Source: Treponema sp.
GTDB taxonomy: Bacteria; Spirochaetota; Spirochaetia; Treponematales; Treponemataceae
Length of the DNA stretch: 64,000 nucleotides
NCBI GenBank assembly: GCA_024400915.1
Contig: JAKSLX010000013.1
Coordinates: forward strand, 1 to 64,000
Direction of reading: 5' to 3'
The stretch's first letter is position 1. Each line of letters starts with the position of its first letter. Shown here one piece after another: positions 50,775 to 58,338 of the stretch. The translations under genes and the position numbers were made by a program. The notes below the pieces were generated by a model. The model was not told the origin of the DNA. It did no database searches and was given only the letters and a program-made list of their open reading frames with translations.

Positions 50775-53009
50775 TTATGACTTGTAGAAGTTGATGAGAC
50801 AACCTGCAAGAATGATCTTGCGTTCGTCGTCTGTCATGTCTCCTGTTGTAAGTTCAAATTCTGTAACCTTGCCTGAAGCATTTACTGCATAAGCCTTATA
50901 TGAATCTGCCTTTTCTGCAACCTGCTTCTTTACATTTGGAATGTAAACCCAGTCGCCGTTTGCGAATGGAAGCTTTTCTGTTGCTGCCTGGTCTCCGCTC
51001 TTGTAGAGGAATGGGAGCATACCCCAGTTCATAAGGTTTGAGCGGTAGCGTTTTGTTGCATATTCGCATGCGATGTTTGCAGATGCACCGAGAACTCTCT
51101 GGCAAGATGCTGCCTGTTCGCGTGCGGAACCGTCACCTGGCTTTACTGCGTAGATTGTAGAACCAACCTGAACGTCGCTTTCCTTTACATTAAGTGCTGC
51201 ACAAACCTTAGTGATTTCTGCCTTTACATCATCTGCTCTGTCGCGAACAGCCTTTGCGCGTCCAACGTATGAAGGATCCTTGCGGCTGAGTGTGAATTCT
51301 GCAAGTCCAAGTGGGTTAGAGCGGAATGAAGATGTTTCGCCTGAAGGAATGAGCTCGTCTGTTGTTGTAACAGGATCGTGGATTTCTGAAACTACCTTTA
51401 CGAGGAGATTGTCGCCGAGAGCTTCCATCTGTGGCCAGTCCTTGATGTTTGGACCAAACTGGATTTCCTGTTCCGGATGAGCAACGCCCTTGCTGTCGTA
51501 GATGCGTGTTTCGTAGATTGTCTTGTCAAAGAAGTACTTCTTGTTTGAATAATCCCTGTCGAAGTCTGTTGCTGCTGTAAGGAAGCCCTTGTTTGCTGCT
51601 GTTGCCGCAATTGAACGGGCGTCCATAAGGGCAACAGAAGAAATCTGTCCGTTCTGGATCTTTGAACCTTCGCGGTTAGGGAAGTTTCTTGTTGAGTGGC
51701 GGATAGAAAGGGCTCCGTTTGCCGGTGTGTCTCCTGCGCCGAAACATGGTCCGCAGAATGCTGTCTTGACGATTGCACCTGCCTTCATGAGTTCAACTGC
51801 AGCACCGTTCTTCATGAGGTCCATGTAGATTGGTGTAGAAGCCGGGTAAACGCTAAGGTAGAACTTGTCGTTACCTGTGTTCTTGTTCTTGAGGATGTCT
51901 GCTGCTGCAACGATGTTTTCATAGCTACCACCGGCACAACCTGCGATTACACCCTGGTCAACATAAAGCTTTCCGTCGATGATTTTGTTTGTAAGGTTGA
52001 AGTTTACCTTGTCGCCGAAAGAAACCTTTGCGCGTTCTTCTGTTTCGTGGAGAACATCCTTAAGGTTCTTGTTTACAAAGTCGATTGTGTATGCGTTGCT
52101 TGGGTGGAATGGAAGTGCAATCATAGGTTCGATTTTATCCAGGTCAACTTCGATTACGCCGTCATAGTATGCAACACCATTTGGTTCAACCTTTGAGTAG
52201 TCATTTTCACGTCCGTGGAGTGCGTAGAATTCATGGATCTTTTCATCTGTTGTCCAAATTGAAGAAAGACAAGTTGTTTCTGTTGTCATAACATCGATGC
52301 CGATGCGGAATTCTGCGCTGAGGTTTGCAACGCCTGGTCCTACGAATTCCATTACCTTGTTCTTAACGTATCCGTTGTTAAATACTGCACCGATGATTGC
52401 GATTGCAACGTCCTGAGGTCCAACACCTGGGCGTGGAGTTCCTGTCATGTATACTGCAACAACTCCAGGCATGTTTACATCGTATGTCTTTCCAAGAAGC
52501 TGCTTTGCAAGTTCACCACCGCCTTCACCGATTGCCATTGTTCCGAGGGCACCGTAGCGTGTGTGGCTGTCTGAACCAAGAATCATGCCGCCACAGGTTG
52601 CCATCATTTCGCGTGCATACTGGTGGATGACAGCCTGGTGTGGAGGAACGTAGATTCCGCCGTATTTCTGAGCACATGTCAGACCGAACATGTGGTCGTC
52701 ATCGTTGATTGTTCCGCCTACTGCGCAGAGTGAGTTGTGGCAGTTTGTAAGAACGTATGGGAGAGGAAACTTTTCAAGACCAGAAGCGCGTGCTGTCTGA
52801 ATGATTCCAACGTAAGTAATGTCGTGTGATGTGATCTTGTCAAACTTGATCTTAAGCTTTGCAGCATCTCCTGAAGTGTTGTGCTTCTGGAGAATTGAAT
52901 AAGCCATTGTGTTCTTTGCTGCGTCTTCCTTTGCAGCACCTTTGAATTCAGCCTGTGGAACAAGCTTTCCGTTTTCAAGGAATGCCCCTGTTTCCCAAAG
53001 TTTAATCAT
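50775..53009 (-). CDS. aconitase-family hydratase (YbhJ-like)
   Basis: A 744-residue [4Fe-4S] hydro-lyase of the aconitase superfamily, closest in memory to the E. coli YbhJ putative hydratase. Cluster cysteines lie in VIAGCAGGSYENI and TAFCGPCFGAGDTPANG. The family motifs MILGSDSHTRYGALGTMAIGEGGGE and FPNREGSK (RNF/NREG swivel-adjacent) are present. The swivel domain is C-terminal (ALGASANIACEYATKRYRSN). The substrate may be citrate/isocitrate or another hydroxyacid; no TCA genes are adjacent. Codon bias suggests strong expression. The GC-rich hairpin downstream may end its transcript. Confidence 0.88.
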   Translation of the reverse strand: MIKLWETGAFLENGKLVPQAEFKGAAKEDAAKNTMAYSILQKHNTSGDAAKLKIKFDKITSHDITYVGIIQTARASGLEKFPLPYVLTNCHNSLCAVGGTINDDDHMFGLTCAQKYGGIYVPPHQAVIHQYAREMMATCGGMILGSDSHTRYGALGTMAIGEGGGELAKQLLGKTYDVNMPGVVAVYMTGTPRPGVGPQDVAIAIIGAVFNNGYVKNKVMEFVGPGVANLSAEFRIGIDVMTTETTCLSSIWTTDEKIHEFYALHGRENDYSKVEPNGVAYYDGVIEVDLDKIEPMIALPFHPSNAYTIDFVNKNLKDVLHETEERAKVSFGDKVNFNLTNKIIDGKLYVDQGVIAGCAGGSYENIVAAADILKNKNTGNDKFYLSVYPASTPIYMDLMKNGAAVELMKAGAIVKTAFCGPCFGAGDTPANGALSIRHSTRNFPNREGSKIQNGQISSVALMDARSIAATAANKGFLTAATDFDRDYSNKKYFFDKTIYETRIYDSKGVAHPEQEIQFGPNIKDWPQMEALGDNLLVKVVSEIHDPVTTTDELIPSGETSSFRSNPLGLAEFTLSRKDPSYVGRAKAVRDRADDVKAEITKVCAALNVKESDVQVGSTIYAVKPGDGSAREQAASCQRVLGASANIACEYATKRYRSNLMNWGMLPFLYKSGDQAATEKLPFANGDWVYIPNVKKQVAEKADSYKAYAVNASGKVTEFELTTGDMTDDERKIILAGCLINFYKS

Positions 53010-53198
53010 AGTGTTACCTCAACCTCAAATAAAAAAGTTGCATTATTATAGATATTTTTGTGCTAAAAAACAACGGTATCATATTGTAACTTTCGGTGCT
53101 TCAATAGTGACAGAATCCATGTTCAATTGATTTTCGTTGCTTTTTTTCAATTTATACAATATTATTAAAAAATCTGAATGCTGCGTTGCGGTGTTCAG

Positions 53199-53283
53199 AT
53201 TCTCTGGAGAGTCCCTGCAAAGATGCCGGGCGCCGAAGGGTTAAGGCTATTAGAGCCGATATCTCAGGCAAAAAGGACAGATG
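53199..53283 (+). promoter_or_regulatory. glycine riboswitch aptamer
   Basis: Conserved glycine-aptamer blocks appear in order: CTCTGGAGAGTCC, GGCGCCGAAGGG, and ATCTCAGGCAAAAAGGACAG. One full aptamer is present. About 30 bases later CTGGAGAGC resembles the start of a second aptamer that is not completed, as in singleton switches with a ghost aptamer. A terminator (53315-53349) then precedes the symporter gene, giving glycine control of read-through. The upstream part of the 353-base gap (53010-53198) shows nothing else I can support. Confidence 0.92.
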
Positions 53284-53314
53284 ATAGGAAATTTACTGTC
53301 TTATTACTTTCTGG

Positions 53315-53349
53315 AGAGCTGGTGACTGTTACCGGCTCTTATCTTTTTT
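53315..53349 (+). terminator. riboswitch-associated terminator (expression platform)
   Basis: AGAGCTGGT / ACCGGCTCT (one U-G) with a GACTGTT loop is followed by TATCTTTTTT, 14 bases before the symporter ATG. Its left arm overlaps the partial second aptamer, so folding is probably linked to glycine binding. Confidence 0.7.
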
Positions 53350-53362
53350 AAAGGACACGCTT

Positions 53363-54793
53363 ATGTCTTTCGATTCAATTTTAAATCAGATTGATGATGT
53401 TGTTTGGGGTCTTCCAACAATCATCCTGATTCTGGCAACTGGTCTTATCCTTACAATTGCCGCACGCGGAATCCAGTTCTCTAAACTTGGCCGCGCATTC
53501 AAGGGTATTTTCAAGAAGAATGAAGGAGCCGGAGAACTTTCTGGTTTCTCTGCTTTGTGTACAGCTCTTTCTGCAACAATCGGTACAGGTAACATCGTCG
53601 GTGTTGCAACAGCAATCGCAGCAGGTGGTCCTGGTGCTCTTTTCTGGATGTGGTTTGCCGCAATCCTCGGTACAGCAACAAAGTATGCTGAATGTATGCT
53701 CGCAATCAAGTATCGCGAAGTAAAGGAAGACGGACACATCCTCGGTGGTCCATTCTATACAATCGAAAAGGGTATGGGTGCAAAGTGGAAGTGGCTCGCA
53801 GTTCTCTTCGCAGTATTCGGAGCTCTCGCAGGTCTCATGGGTATCGGTACAATGACACAGATCAACGGTATCACTTCTGCCGTTAACAATGCCATCGACC
53901 CAGAAGCAAAACACATTGCATTTACACTCTTTGGAACAGATTATACATTCGCAACTGTAGTAGGTGGCCTCATCGTTACAGCCTGTGTTGCACTTGTTGT
54001 TCTCGGTGGCCTCAAGCGCATTTCAAAGGTTGCAGAAAAGGTTGTTCCAGCTATGGCAATCATCTACATCTTCCTTGGTCTTTCTGTTCTCATCATGAAC
54101 GCAACACACATTCCTGCCGCATTCGTTCTTATCTTCAAGAGCGCATTCGGTTTCAAGGCTCTCGCAGGCGGTGCATGTGGGTATGTCCTCAAGCAGGTTA
54201 CAGATTCAATGCAGAAGGGTATTGCACGTGGTATCTTCTCTAACGAAGCAGGTCTCGGTTCTGCTCCAATCGCAGCAGCTCCAGTTCAGACAAACGAACC
54301 TGTTGAGCAGGGTCTCGTTAACATGACAGGTACAGTAATCGATACACTCATCGTTTGTACAATGACAGGTCTTGCAATCGTTATCGGTGGCATGACAAAC
54401 GGAATCTGGGAAAATCCAGAAAACCTTAAGGGGGTTGCACTTACAGCTGCTTCATTCAACAAGGTTCTCGGTGGTGACGGACATTCAGTTCAGTTCCTCC
54501 TTATGCTCTGTCTTGCATTCTTTGCATTCACGACAATCCTTGGATGGGACTACTACTCAGAAAAGTGTCTTGAATATCTTACAGGCGGAAAGATGGGAAT
54601 CGTTAAGGGCTTCAGATGGCTTTACATCCTCGCAGTTCTTATCGGACCTTACTTCACTGTAAACGCAGTATTTACAATTGCCGACATCTTCAACGGTCTC
54701 ATGGCAATTCCTAACTGTGTGGCTTTGATTGTTCTTGCTGGCGTTGTAGCAAAGGAAACAAAGTCTTATTTTGAAAGATTTCCAAAACTTTAA
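53363..54793 (+). CDS. sodium:alanine/glycine symporter (AGCS family)
   Basis: A 476-residue transporter with about ten or more membrane helices. The AGCS signature is in GFSALCTALSATIGTGNIVGVATAI and GGPGALFWMWFAAILGTATKYAE. Later family motifs are GGPFYTIEKGMG, IFSNEAGLGSAPIAAA and GWDYYSEKCLEYL. It imports alanine or glycine with Na+. Control by an upstream glycine riboswitch argues that glycine is a real substrate. An AAAGGA Shine-Dalgarno precedes the ATG, and a bidirectional terminator follows. Confidence 0.95.
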   Translation: MSFDSILNQIDDVVWGLPTIILILATGLILTIAARGIQFSKLGRAFKGIFKKNEGAGELSGFSALCTALSATIGTGNIVGVATAIAAGGPGALFWMWFAAILGTATKYAECMLAIKYREVKEDGHILGGPFYTIEKGMGAKWKWLAVLFAVFGALAGLMGIGTMTQINGITSAVNNAIDPEAKHIAFTLFGTDYTFATVVGGLIVTACVALVVLGGLKRISKVAEKVVPAMAIIYIFLGLSVLIMNATHIPAAFVLIFKSAFGFKALAGGACGYVLKQVTDSMQKGIARGIFSNEAGLGSAPIAAAPVQTNEPVEQGLVNMTGTVIDTLIVCTMTGLAIVIGGMTNGIWENPENLKGVALTAASFNKVLGGDGHSVQFLLMLCLAFFAFTTILGWDYYSEKCLEYLTGGKMGIVKGFRWLYILAVLIGPYFTVNAVFTIADIFNGLMAIPNCVALIVLAGVVAKETKSYFERFPKL

Positions 54794-54814
54794 TTGGAAT
54801 GACTTGTAAATAAA

Positions 54815-54850
54815 GAAAGCCTGTCAATCTGAATGGACTGACAGGCTTTA
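54815..54850. terminator. bidirectional rho-independent terminator
   Basis: AAAGCCTGTCA / TGACAGGCTTT, an 11-bp stem flanked by A-rich and T-rich sides, ends the symporter (plus) and era (minus) transcripts. Confidence 0.75.
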
Positions 54851-54874
54851 TCGTTTTAAATTATTTTTGAATAC

Positions 54875-55813
54875 TTATTTCACCAGCTTGTTGAGTACAT
54901 GGTCTTTCTGTCTCCAGTTCTTGTCCACGGAAACATTAAGTTCGATGTCCACGCGATAAGGGAAAATTTTTCTTGCGGTTTTTATTGATTCAACTCGGAT
55001 GGTCTTTATCATCTGGGCACCCTTGCCGATGACGATGCCTTTCTGGCTGTCACGCTCAACGCAGATTTCAGCCCTTACTTTAAGAAGGTTTGCCTTTGCC
55101 ATTTCCATGTTCTTGATGTTTACATAGATTGCATGAGGTAGTTCCTGTTCAAGGCGGTTGATTGCTTCTCCTCGGATTATTTCTGCAATACGGAATTCTA
55201 CTTCCTGGTCAGTGTAGTACTCTTCCGGATAAAGATGTGGTGCTTCTTCTGCCATGTCGTATAGGGCTGTTAGGACATCGTTTACGCCTTTGTCTTCCTT
55301 TGCGCTCATTTCAACGATTCTGCTGTCTGGTAAATCGGGCAATGTACGGTGAACAAAAGCACGGGAATTTTCAGGTTTTGCAAGCGGATCTTCTATCTTG
55401 TTTATTGCTACCACAAGCTTCTTTGTAAATGGAGCCACAAGTTTTGCAATCATTTCTTCTTCGTCTGTGTGATCTCGGGTGCTGTCCAAAATATAGAGGA
55501 TTTCGTCGCTATCCTTGATGTTTTCTTCTGCAATGGCAGTAAGCTTTAAATTGAATTTCTTTTCGCTCAAATGGAGCCCTGGTGTATCTATGAAAACCAG
55601 CTGTCCTATGGAAGTGTTCACGATTCCGCGGATTGCGTTTCTTGTTGTCTGTGGAACTGCACTTACGATGCTGACCGTTTCCTGTGTAGCAGTGTTCAAA
55701 AATGTGCTCTTTCCTGCACTTGGACGGCCAACAATGGAAACAAGGGCTGTTTTTGGGCCCGCAGGCTCTACTGTGTATTCTTCTTCAAGATTTTCTGTTT
55801 CGTTCATGACCAT
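54875..55813 (-). CDS. era: GTPase Era
   Basis: A 312-residue ribosome-assembly GTPase with an N-terminal G domain and C-terminal KH domain. G1 is GRPSAGKST, G2 region TTRNAIRG, G3 DTPGLH and G5 SAKEDKG. G4 reads NKIED: the usual NKxD Asp is Glu, with Asp one position later. The KH domain carries the GIVIGKGAQMIK loop. TATATT ends 7 bases before the first ATG (55813); a second ATG two codons later is an alternative start. The extra acidic N-terminus (ETENLEEEYTVEPAG) is longer than in E. coli. Confidence 0.94.
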   Translation of the reverse strand: MVMNETENLEEEYTVEPAGPKTALVSIVGRPSAGKSTFLNTATQETVSIVSAVPQTTRNAIRGIVNTSIGQLVFIDTPGLHLSEKKFNLKLTAIAEENIKDSDEILYILDSTRDHTDEEEMIAKLVAPFTKKLVVAINKIEDPLAKPENSRAFVHRTLPDLPDSRIVEMSAKEDKGVNDVLTALYDMAEEAPHLYPEEYYTDQEVEFRIAEIIRGEAINRLEQELPHAIYVNIKNMEMAKANLLKVRAEICVERDSQKGIVIGKGAQMIKTIRVESIKTARKIFPYRVDIELNVSVDKNWRQKDHVLNKLVK

Positions 55814-55863
55814 ACTTTACAATATATATTGATTGTAATCTATGGGAATTCTGCAAGCTGAAT

Positions 55864-55905
55864 AGGGGTCTGTCCCCTCTGACAGGGCAGAGGGGACAGA
55901 CCCCT
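55864..55905. repeat. paired inverted REPs (BIME-like)
   Basis: Two REP cores face each other as an exact 18-bp inverted repeat (55864-55881 and 55888-55905) with a 6-base loop ACAGGG. Each arm is an AGGGGTCTGTCCCC unit plus TCTG. It lies in the era/glgX divergent intergenic region and could form a long hairpin in single-stranded DNA or RNA. Confidence 0.85.
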
Positions 55906-56015
55906 CCGATGTTTTCATCAGCTTATAACTGTAAATAACAATTTATTATATAGATTTATCATTAAAATCCTTTAAAAGTGGAAAATTCCAATTTTGTCGG
56001 TTATAATCTATCATT

Positions 56016-58151
56016 ATGGAAACTTTAAACGCACAAGTTGGCAGTCCAATTCCTCTTGGAGCAACTTTTTACGGAAACGGCGTAAATTTTGCCGTATTTT
56101 CAAGGAATGCAACGAGAGTAACAATAGAATTTTACAGCAATCAGGATGATACGGTTCCCTGCAGTCAGTTCGTTTTTGACCCAAAGGTAAACAAGACAGG
56201 TGATGTATGGCATGCCTTCATTCCCGGAATCCAGAAAGGTGCCCTTTACCTTTACAGAATTGACGGACCTTTTGAACCTTCTGCAGGTCACAGGTTCAAT
56301 CCAAAGGCAAATCTTTTTGATCCTTATGCAAAGGCAATCACAAGCACTTCGCTTTTTTATAATCTTCCACCAAGTTACAAGCCTGTAATGGATAAGATTG
56401 ATATAAGCCAGACGGAAGAACGTCCGAATCATCTTTTCCCGAAGTGTGTTGTAATAGATGACAACGAATTCAATTGGGAAGGGGACAGACCTATCAACAG
56501 GCCTCTTTCTGAAAGTATCATTTACGAAGTTCATCTCAAGGGATTTACGGCGGGTAAAAATGCCTGCGTTGAATTTCCTGGAACTTATGCAGGTTTTGCA
56601 CAGAAGATTCCGTACCTTAAGGAACTTGGAGTTACTGCAGTAGAACTTCTTCCTATTTTTGAATTCGATGAATTTGAAAACAGCAATGTAAATCCTCGTA
56701 CTGGCGAAAGAATGAAGAACTACTGGGGTTACAGCACCATCAACTTCTTCTCTCCAAAAGCTTCCTATGCTGCAGACAAAACACCGGGCGGATGCGTAAA
56801 TGAATTCAAGAATCTCGTAAAGGAATTCCATAAGGCCGGAATCGAAGTGATTCTCGATGTAGTTTTCAATCACACAGCAGAAGGTAACGAACACGGGGTG
56901 GCTCTCAATTTCCGCGGATTTGAGAACAGCGTTTACTACACCCTTGTTGAAAGCCACAAGGATTACTACATGAATTTTTCTGGTTGTGGCAATACAGTGA
57001 ACTGCAATCATCCTGTAGTAAGAAACTATGTTCTGGACAGTTTGCGTCACTGGGTTTTGAACTATCACATCGATGGATTCAGGTTTGACCTTGCTTCAAT
57101 TTTGACTCGCGGTACAGACGGAATTATCATGAACTGGGCTCCTTTGACCAACGCAATTTCGGAAGATCCAGTCCTTCACAATACAAAAATCATTGCTGAA
57201 CCTTGGGATGCGGGTGGAGCATATCAGCTTGGCGGATTCCCTGGCGGAAGATGGGCTGAATGGAATGACCGTTTCCGTGACGACATCAGGAGATTCTGGC
57301 GCGGCGATGAATTCTGTTCTACCGGTGCTGCCACAAGAATCAGCGGTTCAAGCGACCTCTTTACAATCAGCGGAAGAACTCCATGCCACAGCATCAACTA
57401 TGTTACCTGCCACGACGGTTTTACAATGAACGACCTTGTAAGCTACAACGGCAAGCATAATGATGAAAACGGCGAAGGAAACCGCGATGGTTCCGACAGC
57501 AACTGGAGCTACAACCACGGTTACGAAGGTCCTACAATGAATCCTGTCATCGAAAGAAATCGAAACAGGACCATGAGGAATTACATTCTTACCCTTATGG
57601 TTTCCCAGGGAACTCCTATGCTTCTTGGTGGTGATGAATTCCGCAGAGGGCAGCAGGGTAACAACAACGCATACTGTCAGGACAATGATATTAGCTGGTT
57701 TAACTGGGATGACTGCAATATTAATCGCAGTTTGGTTGAATTCACGAAAAAAGCGGTTAAACTTAGAAAAGAACACAAGATTTTCCGCAGGGAAGAATTC
57801 TTCCACGGGGACAGGGGAAATACTCCTGATATCCAGTGGTATGCACCAGACGGAAGCAATCCGGATTGGGGAAAGATTTCAAGGTTCCTTGCATTCCGCC
57901 TTTCAGGTATTGCCGATGCTAAGGCCGGGGAAACACCTGACAACGACTTCTTTGTGGCCGCAAATACTGACCGCAATGATGCCATGGTTCGTCTTCCAAC
58001 TATTAAGGACGGACGTAAGTGGTACAGGATTGCAGATACTTCAATCGAGGATGAAAGCTGTATTCTTGACGTTGCTAATGCAGAAGAACTTCTTGCTCAG
58101 GAACGTTACATTCTGCCTGCAAATTCCATGCTGGTACTTGTGGCAAAATAG
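56016..58151 (+). CDS. glgX: glycogen debranching enzyme (GlgX-type, GH13)
   Basis: A 711-residue isoamylase-type enzyme cleaving alpha-1,6 branches, mainly of phosphorylase-limit glycogen. It has an N-terminal CBM48-like region (LGATFYGNGVNFAVFSRNAT), the GH13 barrel with nucleophile Asp in DGFRFDLASIL, acid Glu in IAEPWDAGG and HD in VTCHDGFTMNDLVSY, and EVHLKGFT with WGYSTINFFSPKASY as family motifs. TATAAT ends 8 bases before the ATG, with no Shine-Dalgarno. It pairs functionally with glgP downstream. Confidence 0.94.
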   Translation: METLNAQVGSPIPLGATFYGNGVNFAVFSRNATRVTIEFYSNQDDTVPCSQFVFDPKVNKTGDVWHAFIPGIQKGALYLYRIDGPFEPSAGHRFNPKANLFDPYAKAITSTSLFYNLPPSYKPVMDKIDISQTEERPNHLFPKCVVIDDNEFNWEGDRPINRPLSESIIYEVHLKGFTAGKNACVEFPGTYAGFAQKIPYLKELGVTAVELLPIFEFDEFENSNVNPRTGERMKNYWGYSTINFFSPKASYAADKTPGGCVNEFKNLVKEFHKAGIEVILDVVFNHTAEGNEHGVALNFRGFENSVYYTLVESHKDYYMNFSGCGNTVNCNHPVVRNYVLDSLRHWVLNYHIDGFRFDLASILTRGTDGIIMNWAPLTNAISEDPVLHNTKIIAEPWDAGGAYQLGGFPGGRWAEWNDRFRDDIRRFWRGDEFCSTGAATRISGSSDLFTISGRTPCHSINYVTCHDGFTMNDLVSYNGKHNDENGEGNRDGSDSNWSYNHGYEGPTMNPVIERNRNRTMRNYILTLMVSQGTPMLLGGDEFRRGQQGNNNAYCQDNDISWFNWDDCNINRSLVEFTKKAVKLRKEHKIFRREEFFHGDRGNTPDIQWYAPDGSNPDWGKISRFLAFRLSGIADAKAGETPDNDFFVAANTDRNDAMVRLPTIKDGRKWYRIADTSIEDESCILDVANAEELLAQERYILPANSMLVLVAK

Positions 58152-58169
58152 CGATTGGGTCGGAATTTA

Positions 58170-58194
58170 GGACAAAAGTAACTTTTTTGTCCCT
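58170..58194 (+). terminator. weak hairpin after glgX
   Basis: GGACAAAA / TTTTTGTCC with a short loop, followed by CTGATTTT. It may attenuate read-through into glgP; the T-tract is poor. Confidence 0.35.
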
Positions 58195-58231
58195 GATTTT
58201 GATAAAAAAATTAACAGAAATGAAAAAATTA

Positions 58232-58270
58232 TGGTAACGCTTGCATATTTGAAACGTTTCCATATATACT
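58232..58270 (+). promoter_or_regulatory. glgP promoter with LacI-type operator
   Basis: TTGCAT (58241-58246), an 18-base spacer and TATACT (58265-58270) form the promoter. TGGTAACGCTTGCA (58232-58245) resembles a catabolite-type LacI-family site and overlaps the -35. The perfect palindrome GAAACGTTTC (58251-58260) fills the spacer. Central CG palindromes of this type are bound by LacI/GalR/CcpA-family proteins, so sugar-linked control is inferred. Confidence 0.55.
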
Positions 58271-58338
58271 TTCGGAAGATACATAATATGTATCCTTAAA
58301 AAAAGAAAACAACAAAAGTTCAAATACGGAGGAAATAT

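Noticed and set aside
50581..50787. 68-residue ORF across the GC-rich island
   Set aside because: The frame follows the hairpin sequence and runs into the antisense end of the hydratase; it has no Shine-Dalgarno and no recognised domain, so a structured-RNA reading fits better.
56480..56494. GGGGACAGACC resembling a REP core inside glgX
   Set aside because: It encodes EGDRP, a motif I know as conserved in GlgX-type enzymes, and the right arm of the palindrome is missing.
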